DNA of 9,200 nt from Caldilineales bacterium (GCA_021463315.1 JAJTXO010000110.1:1-9200), one strand, 5' to 3'. Shown: positions 1 to 6,190, counted from the stretch's first letter. A program made the numbers and translations. Notes: generated from the letters alone by a model not told the origin.

Positions 1-2
1 CT

Positions 3-551
3 GTGGGCGAGACGGCCACCGGCACGCCGACCGCGACGCCGACTGCCGCGGGCGGGACGGCCACTGCCACGCCTACTGCCACGGGCGGGACGGCCACCGC
101 CACGCCTACTGCGACGCCGACCGCCACCGGTGGAACGGCCACTGGCACGCCAACCACGACGCCGACCGTCGTGGGCGAATCAATCACCGCCACGCCGACC
201 GCGACGCCGACCACTGTGGGCGGAGCACTCACCGCGACACCGACCACCGTGGGCGAGACGCTCATCGCCACGCCGACCGCGACGCTCATCGCCACGCCGA
301 CCGCGACGCCGACTGCCGCGGACGGGACGGCCACTGGCACACCGACCGCGACGCCGACTGTCGCGGGTGGGACGGTCATCGCCACGGCGACCGCGACGCC
401 GACCACTGTGGGCGAAGCAATCACCGCCACGCCGACCGCCACGCCGACCACCGTGAGCGGGACGGTCACCGCCACACCAACCGCGACGCTAACACCGCCC
501 CCGTCGGGCGAGACGGTCACGGCCACGCCGACCGCGTATTTGCCATCCGGC
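3..551 (+). repeat. Tandem 45-bp (15-residue) coding repeat, Thr/Pro-rich
   Basis: Twelve in-frame units fill residues 2-183. The base unit is 15 residues of the form G-[GE]-T-x-[TI]-[AG]-T-P-T-x-T-P-T-x-x, that is 45 bp. Units 2 and 6 are 11 residues long and lack one TPTA-like step. Unit 7 is 23 residues and carries two extra four-residue steps. Unit 11 is 17 residues, and the last unit degrades into the following domain. Length changes in multiples of four residues suggest slippage at a 12-bp sub-repeat inside the 45-bp unit. The array probably continues left of the window. Such Thr/Pro runs usually form extended extracellular stalks that may be O-glycosylated (inference). Confidence 0.9.
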
Positions 552-2321
552 GGCCGGCTTGGCTGTCTGGATGGCTACGTTATCAGCGACAAGGGTGCAG
601 GGCTGGACGGTTGGACGATTCGCGCTCAGTTGGCCGACGGCAGCGGTCCGGTGTTCATGGACGTGTCGGATAGCACCGGCTACTATCGCATCGATCGGCT
701 TCCCCTGGGGATCTATCTTGTGTGGGAAGAGATGCACAGCGGCTGGGAGCCGGTCAGTCCAGCCGAGCAACTGGCGCCGGTCAACAGCGCCGGCGCCTGC
801 CAAGCGGCGGGCTTCACCAATCGCCTGCGGCCGCCCGGCTCCGGGACGCCTGCGGCGCCCACAGCAACGCCCACTGCCACGCCAGGCGGCGGCGCGCCAA
901 GCGTTCTCCCACCGCGCGGCGTGAACAGCCTATGGACCAGCGCGCTGGCGCTCCTCCCCTGTCTGAGCGCCATCTGGCTGACGCTGCTGGGATTGGCATG
1001 GTGGCTCATTCGGTCACGGCGCAGCCGTCCTTCCGCGCCGCCCGACAATCCTGGCGATTCGGACGAGAGGGACGCGGCCCGGCGGTCGCAGCGTGAGACC
1101 ATCGCCCTGCTGCTGGCAGAGCTGGACCAGTTGCACGCCAGACTGTCGGAGCACCTGAGCTCGATGGAGCGTCTGCGGACTCAGGAACGGGAGCTCCACA
1201 TCAGACAGACCGAGCAGCGAAGCGCGCTGGACAGTTGTCGCCAGGACCGCCAGCGGTTGGAGCTGCTGCGAAGAGAGCTCGTCGTCCTGAAGTCCCGCCA
1301 GCGCAGCCGCCAGCTCGCCGCAGATCAGGAACGGTTCAACGCCTATCTGCGCGAGGTTGATCGGCTGGCTGGTTCAGTGCGAAGCTGGCAGACAAAGTTC
1401 GAGGAGGGCCAGCAGGAGCTGGCTCGCCTGCAGATCGTGATGCAGCGCTATCTCGCCACACACCTTGTCTTGCGCGAGGATGTGGCGCGCTGCAACGAGC
1501 TTCGGGCGCGCCTGCTGCTGCTTCAGGGCCGCCTGGACTCAGCTGAAATCGACCGCTCCGACGCCGCCGATGCGCTGCTGGCTCAGTCGGTTGAGGAATG
1601 CAAGCTGCAAGTCGAACAGCTTAAACAGCGCCGCCACGGCAAGATCGACGTGGACGAGGCGCTGCGCATCCAGAAGCAGTCCGACGCGCTGGCAAGCACG
1701 ATCAACGCCTATCGCCTGGAGCTGCTCCGGATTCGCAGACGCACCAGGCATCTGCAGATCAGCCTGGCCCAGTTTGAGCGGCGGCGAAGCGACTTCACCC
1801 TGGAGGATGTCACTCCTGCGCCGACGGGCACAGGGCCTTTTGACGAAACTCCGGCGCCAGCGGAGGGTTCCGACCAGCCCAACGAGAACGCGCCCGGAAG
1901 GCTGGGCGCCGCGGACGATCGCGAGCCGGTCATCGAGTGGGAACTGCTGGAGAATCAAGCCGCAGGAAAGGGTGGTCTTTCCCTGGCGGTACGGGTGCGC
2001 AACCCGCACGTGGATCTGATCTTCGGCGACCTGACCGTGGAGCTTACCGTGCGGCAACGAGCGGAGGGCGCCGCCAGCGAGGATCATGGGGCGAGTGCGC
2101 CCGATGCACGGCTGGTCTTCGGCAACGTTCGATTTTCCCAGGGCTGGGAGACGCGCGAGGTGTCCCTGCGAGAAACGGGGCTGCGACGGGAGGGGCTGCT
2201 GGTCTACGTCATCGCGACCTGGACTGTTTGGCCGGTTGGACTATCGACCGCCAAGCGAACGACAACCACCGACGTCACCTCGGCGGCAGCAGCTTGGGGC
2301 GGCGTGGACTACCAAGCGTAG
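3..2321 (+). CDS. Surface-exposed single-pass membrane protein: Thr-Pro repeat stalk, SdrD/SpaA-like domain, cytoplasmic coiled coil (5' partial)
   Basis: The visible part is 772 residues, numbered from the GTG at position 3. That GTG is a valine codon inside a repeat, so the true start and any signal peptide lie left of the window. Residues 2-183 are imperfect Thr/Pro repeats. Residues 186-275 resemble an SdrD-B/SpaA (prealbumin-like) beta domain, with a 'GYVISD..GLDGWTI' start, a 'STGYYRIDRLPLGIYLVWE' core and two cysteines (188, 266) that could pair. A short second Pro/Thr linker follows (276-305). A hydrophobic helix spans about 308-336 and is followed at once by RSRRSR, which predicts the C-terminus inside the cell. 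Residues about 358-595 are rich in Leu, Glu, Arg and Gln in a coiled-coil pattern. A linker (600-640) leads to a beta-rich C-terminal domain (about 641-765) that I do not recognise. There is no LPXTG sorting signal. The function is unknown; a surface stalk linked to a cytoplasmic scaffold is an inference. The gene is convergent with the downstream regulator gene, 134 bp away. Confidence 0.85.
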   Translation: MGETATGTPTATPTAAGGTATATPTATGGTATATPTATPTATGGTATGTPTTTPTVVGESITATPTATPTTVGGALTATPTTVGETLIATPTATLIATPTATPTAADGTATGTPTATPTVAGGTVIATATATPTTVGEAITATPTATPTTVSGTVTATPTATLTPPPSGETVTATPTAYLPSGGRLGCLDGYVISDKGAGLDGWTIRAQLADGSGPVFMDVSDSTGYYRIDRLPLGIYLVWEEMHSGWEPVSPAEQLAPVNSAGACQAAGFTNRLRPPGSGTPAAPTATPTATPGGGAPSVLPPRGVNSLWTSALALLPCLSAIWLTLLGLAWWLIRSRRSRPSAPPDNPGDSDERDAARRSQRETIALLLAELDQLHARLSEHLSSMERLRTQERELHIRQTEQRSALDSCRQDRQRLELLRRELVVLKSRQRSRQLAADQERFNAYLREVDRLAGSVRSWQTKFEEGQQELARLQIVMQRYLATHLVLREDVARCNELRARLLLLQGRLDSAEIDRSDAADALLAQSVEECKLQVEQLKQRRHGKIDVDEALRIQKQSDALASTINAYRLELLRIRRRTRHLQISLAQFERRRSDFTLEDVTPAPTGTGPFDETPAPAEGSDQPNENAPGRLGAADDREPVIEWELLENQAAGKGGLSLAVRVRNPHVDLIFGDLTVELTVRQRAEGAASEDHGASAPDARLVFGNVRFSQGWETREVSLRETGLRREGLLVYVIATWTVWPVGLSTAKRTTTTDVTSAAAAWGGVDYQA

Positions 2322-2455
2322 GTCACGATCCAGACGCCCAACATCGTCAGCAGAGCGGTAGTAGGCGGAAAGTGCGATAGCGCGGCAGTCAGACTGACCC
2401 GTTCAGCATACCAGGGGCGGGAAAGACCGGCAGTGCGGGATAGCTGCAGCCGCCC

Positions 2456-4654
2456 TCACCCGGCGCTGCCGCGCAGGCTGGAGGCTAGGCTGGCTGCAAT
2501 ATAGCCCGCTTCCGCTTGGCCGATCTCGTCCGGCCGCTCGACCTGCCAGGCTTGAGCGGTGGCCAGCGTTGACCCGTGGAGCAAGGCGCCTTCATCCCGA
2601 CGCTGGCCCTCCCAATGGTGCAGCGCCGTCCGCAGACGTTCCTGCCAGAGACGGAACGCGCGGTCCTCCTCGATCCACCCCCGCAGCCGGCTCCAGTGAT
2701 GGACCAACGCCACGTGGATGATCTCAGCGGTCGCCTGTCCGGAAGAATCGCGCCCAGTGGCCAAGAGGCGGCTGTCGGCAAGCCTGGTTGCCAGATGCCA
2801 TGCCTGGGCGCCCAACTCGCTGGCCGTCGCGGTTCGGCTGGTATCACCCGTGTCGTCGCCAGGCCTGATCAGTTGCATGAAGATGCGGCGCGCCAGGGCC
2901 TGATCTTCCGGCGTCAGCTCGGCAATCACGGTCTCGGCGTGCTGGGCCAGCGCCGCACCCACGCCTCCAATCGACTCGTAGACCGCATGGGTGAGCTGGC
3001 CAGACTCCTGCCGTTCCCAAAGCACCGCCAAAGCAAATTCCAGCAGCGGAAGGTTGCCCAACTCGACCCCCACATCGCGCAGGATGCGCTCGACCAGGCC
3101 GGGCTCGAATTCGACATGCTGCAAATGGGCCGGGTTGACGACCGCGCGGGTTAGCTCGGCCCGGGTCATGGGGCCCAGCATCATGCTGGCTCCGTGCAGG
3201 GCGCTGGTCAAGGAGCGATAGGCCAGCGCCTGGCCAAGGAAATCGGCCCGCAGCGCGGCGATGACGACAAACTGGGGCGGCGTGGCCCTGGGCTGGATCG
3301 GCTCAAGCCCCAACAGAGCGTCGATGAAACGCTGGCGCGTCGTCAGGTCCACGGCTGGAGAGAACACCTCATCGAAGCGATCGACCACCAACAGGAAATG
3401 CCCTGGCTGGCCGGCATTCGGGCGATGGGTGATCCGTTCCAGGACGTCGAGCAAGCTGATCTGGCCGCCCAGCAGTGCATCAGCCAGCCGTCGTGTCTCC
3501 ACCAGTTGCTCGGTGTTGCCCAGATTGGGCGCCAGACAGGGAAGCAGGCTGGCAGCCAGCGCATGGAATGGCCGGCTGCCGGGCCGGGTGGAAACGACGA
3601 TCCAATCGCCGCGCCGGCGCAAGGCTGGGATCAGTCCGGCATGGATGGCGGACGTCTTGCCGGCTCCTGAGGGGCCGATCACAGCGGTGAAGGGGCGCTG
3701 TTGGGCAGCCAGCAGCAGCTCGCTGACAAACTCCTCGCGGCCGAAGAAGGCCGATGCATCTTCTTCGCGAAAGGAATGCAGCCCGCGATAGGGACAGGCG
3801 GATGGAGAAGGCGGTGGAGGTGACGCCGCGGGCGGCGCAGGCAAGCGATCCAGGTTCGACGAGACTGCCAGCGTACTCAGCGCGGCTGTCGATGCAGCCC
3901 TGCTCTGGCCAGTGATGCCTGGAAGATCGCCGCGGATTCGTTCGATCAACGCGATCGTTTGCTGGCTGGGCTCGGCGTCGAGCTCTATACGCAATAGCTT
4001 GCGCAGCGCTGTGTACTCGCTGAGGGCAGTCGTGCGCTGGCCGCTACCGGCCAGCGCACTGAAGAGCTGGCGATAGGCGGGCTCGTGCAGGTTGTCCAGC
4101 GCAATCTGGCGGCGCGCCAGGCGTCTCGCCAGGCCATAGTCTTCTTGTTGCAGATAATGCTCAGCCAGTGTGTGCAGAGTCCGCACCGCGAGACGCCGAT
4201 AACTCTCCCGCTGCCCAGTCAGCCAGAGTTCGAGGTCGGCGCAATCAGGCAGCGAAAAGTCGGCCAAGAGATCGCCGCTGTAGAGCAGGGCAGCCTTTTC
4301 CAGCGTCTGCAGATCCTGCGGGCGCTGTGCCAGCATTTCCTCGAAATTGAGGGCGTCAATCGTCAGATTGCCAGTCCGCAGGGCAATGAAGTCGGTCGTC
4401 CCGTCCATCCATGAGACGATGGGAGTCTGATTCAACATCCAAAGCGCACGGCGCAGATTGGCACGCGCGCGCGACTGGTTCGTCTCCGGCCACAACAGTG
4501 ACGCCAACAGGTCGCGGTTCTGGGGTCGGCGCTGCAGGGCCAGATAGATCAGCAGCGCTTCCGCCTTATGCGATTTGACATCCACAGGCTGTAGATCATG
4601 GAGGATCTTCAACGGACCGAAGAGACCGAACGTTAGATGAGCGTAAGATCGCAT
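2456..4654 (-). CDS. BTAD/SARP-type transcriptional activator fused to an nSTAND1-like ATPase module, no C-terminal sensor repeats
   Basis: This 732-residue protein is probably a cytoplasmic regulator. Residues about 7-77 match the OmpR/SARP winged helix ('LTFGLFGPLKI' start, then 'LLASLLWPE' and 'RARANLRRALWML'). Residues about 98-240 form the all-helical BTAD region ('YSGDLLADF' onward). A Pro/Ala/Ser linker (250-286) leads to 'CPYRGLHSFREEDASAFFGRE' at 287-307, the usual entry to an nSTAND1 ATPase. Walker A is GPSGAGKT (327-334). Walker B is 'LLVVDRFDEVF' with D425 and D428/E429. A probable sensor arginine, R469, lies in 'ALRADF'. The helical part has 'LGNLPLLEFAL' (532-541) and 'VHHWSRLRGWIEEDRAF' (651-667). 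Relatives commonly continue past about residue 720 into WD40 or other sensor repeats; this one stops 12 residues later. The ATG at 4654 fits the domain start, although only a weak AAGG stands close upstream. ATP-dependent oligomerisation and promoter activation are inferred from the family; targets and ligand are unknown. The gene is divergent from the dehydrogenase gene. Confidence 0.9.
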   Translation of the reverse strand: MRSYAHLTFGLFGPLKILHDLQPVDVKSHKAEALLIYLALQRRPQNRDLLASLLWPETNQSRARANLRRALWMLNQTPIVSWMDGTTDFIALRTGNLTIDALNFEEMLAQRPQDLQTLEKAALLYSGDLLADFSLPDCADLELWLTGQRESYRRLAVRTLHTLAEHYLQQEDYGLARRLARRQIALDNLHEPAYRQLFSALAGSGQRTTALSEYTALRKLLRIELDAEPSQQTIALIERIRGDLPGITGQSRAASTAALSTLAVSSNLDRLPAPPAASPPPPSPSACPYRGLHSFREEDASAFFGREEFVSELLLAAQQRPFTAVIGPSGAGKTSAIHAGLIPALRRRGDWIVVSTRPGSRPFHALAASLLPCLAPNLGNTEQLVETRRLADALLGGQISLLDVLERITHRPNAGQPGHFLLVVDRFDEVFSPAVDLTTRQRFIDALLGLEPIQPRATPPQFVVIAALRADFLGQALAYRSLTSALHGASMMLGPMTRAELTRAVVNPAHLQHVEFEPGLVERILRDVGVELGNLPLLEFALAVLWERQESGQLTHAVYESIGGVGAALAQHAETVIAELTPEDQALARRIFMQLIRPGDDTGDTSRTATASELGAQAWHLATRLADSRLLATGRDSSGQATAEIIHVALVHHWSRLRGWIEEDRAFRLWQERLRTALHHWEGQRRDEGALLHGSTLATAQAWQVERPDEIGQAEAGYIAASLASSLRGSAG

Positions 4655-4659
4655 GCCTT

Positions 4660-4673
4660 GTCCGACCGCGGAC
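4660..4673 (-). other. Possible small hairpin in the 5' leader of the regulator gene
   Basis: GTCCG (4660-4664) and CGGAC (4669-4673) can pair across a 4-base loop. A second CGGAC copy (4673-4677) offers an alternative pairing. The stem begins five bases before the ATG of the leftward gene and would cover its ribosome binding region, so it could reduce translation. The stem is only five base pairs, so this could be chance in GC-rich DNA. Confidence 0.3.
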
Positions 4674-4708
4674 GGACGTTGATGAAAAGCACACCCAAGC
4701 TTTGATCA

Positions 4709-4726
4709 TGTGAGAAGAAGATCACA
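4709..4726. promoter_or_regulatory. TGTGA-N8-TCACA dyad, possible operator
   Basis: Perfect 5-bp arms, TGTGA at 4709-4713 and TCACA at 4722-4726, are separated by 8 bp, about 55 bp upstream of the regulator start codon. The half-sites equal those of CRP/FNR-family sites, but that family normally has a 6-bp spacer. It may therefore be a site for another dimeric regulator or a coincidence. Confidence 0.25.
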
Positions 4727-4750
4727 CAGATAAACGTAATCTGTCAGAGA

Positions 4751-4758
4751 ATCAGTCA
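4751..4758 (+). repeat. Left target-site duplication of the MITE-like element
   Basis: ATCAGTCA abuts the left end of the 113-bp element. The identical 8-mer abuts its right end at 4872-4879, in the same orientation. Confidence 0.75.
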
Positions 4759-4781
4759 GTATCATCTCAATAGATTGGGGA

Positions 4782-4796
4782 AGACTTCCGAAGTCT
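4782..4796 (+). repeat. Inner quasi-palindrome of the MITE-like element, left copy
   Basis: AGACTTC-C-GAAGTCT has two perfect 7-bp arms around one central base. One further A/T pair (4781/4797) extends it to 8 bp. It is the exact reverse complement of the copy at 4832-4846. It can fold alone or pair with the other copy in the long hairpin. Confidence 0.85.
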
Positions 4797-4831
4797 TATG
4801 GACTGTGAGCCCGTTTTGAACAAACCTGTGC

Positions 4832-4846
4832 AGACTTCGGAAGTCT
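4832..4846 (-). repeat. Inner quasi-palindrome of the MITE-like element, right copy
   Basis: AGACTTC-G-GAAGTCT on the plus strand is the reverse complement of the left copy. The two centres are 50 bp apart. Confidence 0.85.
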
Positions 4847-4871
4847 CGCCCCCGGTTTATTGAGATGACAC

Positions 4872-4879
4872 ATCAGTCA
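4872..4879 (+). repeat. Right target-site duplication of the MITE-like element
   Basis: This is the second perfect copy of ATCAGTCA. The bases just outside the matched 8-mer differ on both sides, so the duplication is exactly 8 bp. Confidence 0.75.
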
Positions 4880-4930
4880 CGAACAAATTCGGGGGTGCGG
4901 TGCGACTCACCTTTGATCTCTTCGATCCTT

Positions 4931-4954
4931 CAATCATACCACCTTGTATGATTG
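4931..4954. promoter_or_regulatory. 9-bp perfect dyad upstream of the dehydrogenase promoter, candidate operator
   Basis: CAATCATAC (4931-4939) and GTATGATTG (4946-4954) are perfect inverted repeats separated by 6 bp. The dyad ends 20 bp before the -35 box, a usual place for an activator site. No T-run follows on either strand, so it does not look like a terminator. The GTATGAT half-site recurs at 6221-6227, upstream of the oxidoreductase gene. The protein that would bind is unknown. Confidence 0.5.
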
Positions 4955-4974
4955 CCTTGAACGTTCCCTGCGTC

Positions 4975-5003
4975 TTGCCTCCTGCCGATGATCGTGTTAT
5001 AAC
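4975..5003 (+). promoter_or_regulatory. Sigma70-like promoter for the dehydrogenase gene
   Basis: A -35 box TTGCCT (4975-4980, 4 of 6 consensus) and a -10 box TATAAC (4998-5003, 5 of 6) are spaced by the ideal 17 bp. Transcription would start near 5010 and give a leader of about 42 nt. Confidence 0.6.
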
Positions 5004-5038
5004 TCGAACTATCGTTGATCGATCTTGCCAATACCTCC

Positions 5039-5046
5039 GGAGGTGA
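5039..5046 (+). promoter_or_regulatory. Strong Shine-Dalgarno site that fixes the dehydrogenase start
   Basis: GGAGGTGA lies five bases before the ATG at 5052, an optimal position. This favours that ATG over the in-frame TTG at 5025, which lies upstream of the site. The site sits inside the perfect 12-bp palindrome ACCTCCGGAGGT (5033-5044), so it is self-complementary. Confidence 0.85.
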
Positions 5047-5051
5047 TTCCC

Positions 5052-6131
5052 ATGTCCCAAACCATCGTCGTGCTCGAAGGCGATCAGACCGGCCAGGAGC
5101 TGCTGGTCGAGGCGCTGCGCGTTTTGCAGCCCAGCGTGATCGGCTTCGATCTGCATTTCCAACACTTCGACCTTAGCCTGGCCAACCGCCGCGCCACGCA
5201 GAACCAGGTCGTCCACGCCGCGGCCGCGGCCATCCGCCAGCACCGCCTGGGGCTGAAGGCGGCCACCATCACCCCCGAAGGCATGGGGGATGTGGGCAGT
5301 CCCAACGCGATCCTGCGCGAGGAGATGGACGCGGTGGTGATTCTGCGCACCGGCCGCCGCATTCCGCGGGTGCGGCCGGTGGGCGGCGTTCACTCCCCCA
5401 TCAGCGTGGTGCGCATGGCGGTGGGCGACGCCTACGGCGCCAAGGAGTGGCGCGAGGGAGACGCGGGCTCGCTGGACGAGATGGCCTACCGCACCGAGGC
5501 CATCAGCCGCCGCGTCTGCCGCGCGGTGGCTGAATACGCCTTCCAGCACGCGCGCAAGGCCGGCGCGCGCATCTTCGGCGGCCCCAAGTGGACGGTCAGC
5601 CCGGTCTACGAGGGCATGTTCAAGGAGGAGATGGACGCGGCCGCGCAGCGCTATCGCGATGTGGTCTACAAGCCGCAGTTGATCGACGCCACGCTGGCGC
5701 TGCTGCTGGCCACCTCAGGCAATCCCTTGGTGATTCCTTCGCTGAACCGCGACGGCGACCTGCTGTCGGACATGGTGTTGCAGATGTTCGGCTCCATTGC
5801 CGGCTCCGAATCGCTGGTGATCGCCATGGACGACGCGGGCGCGGTCACGGCCGTGATGGCCGAAGCGCCCCACGGCACCGCGCCGATCCTGGAGGGCAAG
5901 AACGTGGCCAACCCGATGGCGATGATCCTGGCCAGCGCCAGCCTGCTGACCTACATCAACAGCAACGAGGCCCGCCTGGCCAGCCGGGCGATCTACGAAT
6001 CGACCCTGGAGGCGGTGTACGATGGCTTTGCCACGGCTGATCTGGGTGGCCCCACCCGCACCGATGAGTTCACCAGCGAGGTGATCCGTCGGGTGCGCAC
6101 CAAGGTCGAGGTGTGGTCATCGCTGGCATGA
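5052..6131 (+). CDS. Isocitrate/isopropylmalate dehydrogenase family protein, divergent
   Basis: At 359 residues the protein fits the short prokaryotic members of this family, which oxidatively decarboxylate a 2-hydroxyacid with NAD(P)+ and Mg2+ or Mn2+ in the cytoplasm. Aligned by eye to E. coli isocitrate dehydrogenase, the substrate motif S-x-N-x-x-x-R is S83/N85/R89, followed by R99 (E. coli R129), R121 (R153) and Y128 (Y160). The catalytic lysine is K179 (K230). Metal ligands are D212, D236 and D240 ('NRDGDLLSD'). The cofactor loop is H274-G-T-A-P, followed by 'GKNVANP'. Oddities: the usual N-terminal GDGIGPE is GDQTGQE (10-16). The 'RENTE' motif is 'RMAVGDAY'. The residues that set cofactor choice (Lys-Tyr for NADP, Asp-Ile for NAD) are I279-L280. 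The true substrate, whether isocitrate, 3-isopropylmalate, homoisocitrate or a tartrate/malate-like acid, cannot be decided. The gene has its own promoter and strong ribosome binding site. Confidence 0.9.
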   Translation: MSQTIVVLEGDQTGQELLVEALRVLQPSVIGFDLHFQHFDLSLANRRATQNQVVHAAAAAIRQHRLGLKAATITPEGMGDVGSPNAILREEMDAVVILRTGRRIPRVRPVGGVHSPISVVRMAVGDAYGAKEWREGDAGSLDEMAYRTEAISRRVCRAVAEYAFQHARKAGARIFGGPKWTVSPVYEGMFKEEMDAAAQRYRDVVYKPQLIDATLALLLATSGNPLVIPSLNRDGDLLSDMVLQMFGSIAGSESLVIAMDDAGAVTAVMAEAPHGTAPILEGKNVANPMAMILASASLLTYINSNEARLASRAIYESTLEAVYDGFATADLGGPTRTDEFTSEVIRRVRTKVEVWSSLA

Positions 6132-6147
6132 GGCCGACGCGGAAGCG

Positions 6148-6168
6148 GCTTTGCCCCTCGCTTTGCCC
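6148..6168 (+). repeat. Short direct repeat in the spacer before the oxidoreductase gene
   Basis: GCTTTGCCC occurs at 6148-6156 and again at 6160-6168, with a 3-bp gap and a 12-bp period. It lies just after the dehydrogenase stop codon. It could be a tandem binding site or chance; the second copy overlaps the weak -35 candidate. Confidence 0.4.
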
Positions 6169-6190
6169 AAAATCCAGCGCTACATATGAC
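6163..6190 (+). promoter_or_regulatory. Weak candidate promoter for the oxidoreductase gene
   Basis: TTGCCC (6163-6168) and TATGAC (6185-6190) each match 4 of 6 consensus positions with a 16-bp spacer. They would give a leader of about 185 nt. Other isolated boxes in the spacer lack partners: TTGACA at 6293-6298, TATGAT at 6222-6227, and TATAGT at 6363-6368. Only the 251-bp gap argues strongly that a separate promoter exists. Confidence 0.25.

Larger units (their letters stand above)
4759..4871. mobile_element. MITE-like non-autonomous element, 113 bp, with imperfect terminal inverted repeats
   Basis: The left end (GTATCATCTCAATA, from 4759) and the reverse complement of the right end (GTGTCATCTCAATA, from 4871) match at 13 of 14 positions. 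Over the outer 22 positions 18 match, and all four differences are transitions. After a 1- or 3-base spacer, both arms continue with the same 15-mer AGACTTCCGAAGTCT (4782-4796, and the reverse complement of 4832-4846). The arms are thus about 38 and 40 nt around a 35-nt centre (4797-4831), which itself contains GTTTTG-AA-CAAAC. A perfect 8-bp direct repeat flanks the element exactly. It has no coding capacity, so any movement would need a transposase supplied in trans. Several transposase families make 8-bp duplications; I cannot assign one. The insertion leaves the dehydrogenase promoter (from 4975) intact. Confidence 0.8.
4655..5051. other. Divergent intergenic region between regulator and dehydrogenase genes
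   Basis: No credible gene lies in these 397 bp. From left to right it holds a possible leader hairpin of the regulator gene, a TGTGA/TCACA dyad, a MITE-like element with flanking direct repeats, a 9-bp dyad, a sigma70-like promoter and a strong ribosome binding site for the dehydrogenase. It is visibly more AT-rich than the flanking genes. I could not find a convincing promoter for the leftward regulator gene. The best partial match is a -35-like CTGACA on the minus strand (4742-4747), which lacks a -10 at proper spacing. Confidence 0.8.

Noticed and set aside
2388..2398. GTCAG-A-CTGAC dyad between the two convergent genes, considered as a terminator
   Set aside because: The one-base centre leaves no loop and no T-run follows on either strand. 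No convincing terminator is visible in 2322-2455.
2576..3154. Plus-strand open frames of up to 192 codons inside the regulator gene
   Set aside because: They lie opposite conserved ATPase motifs on the minus strand and show no domain features.
4709..4726. CRP/FNR binding site
   Set aside because: The half-sites fit, but the spacer is 8 bp instead of 6, so it is listed only as an unassigned dyad.
4759..4871. CRISPR array or simple terminator as explanation of the inverted repeats
   Set aside because: There are only two copies, in inverted rather than direct orientation and with no further spacers. No T-run follows, and the exact flanking 8-bp duplication fits an insertion better.
4857..5549. 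A 230-codon minus-strand open frame overlapping the dehydrogenase start and its promoter
   Set aside because: It is antisense to a conserved enzyme, rich in His and Ala without domain motifs, and it runs across the MITE end and the promoter.
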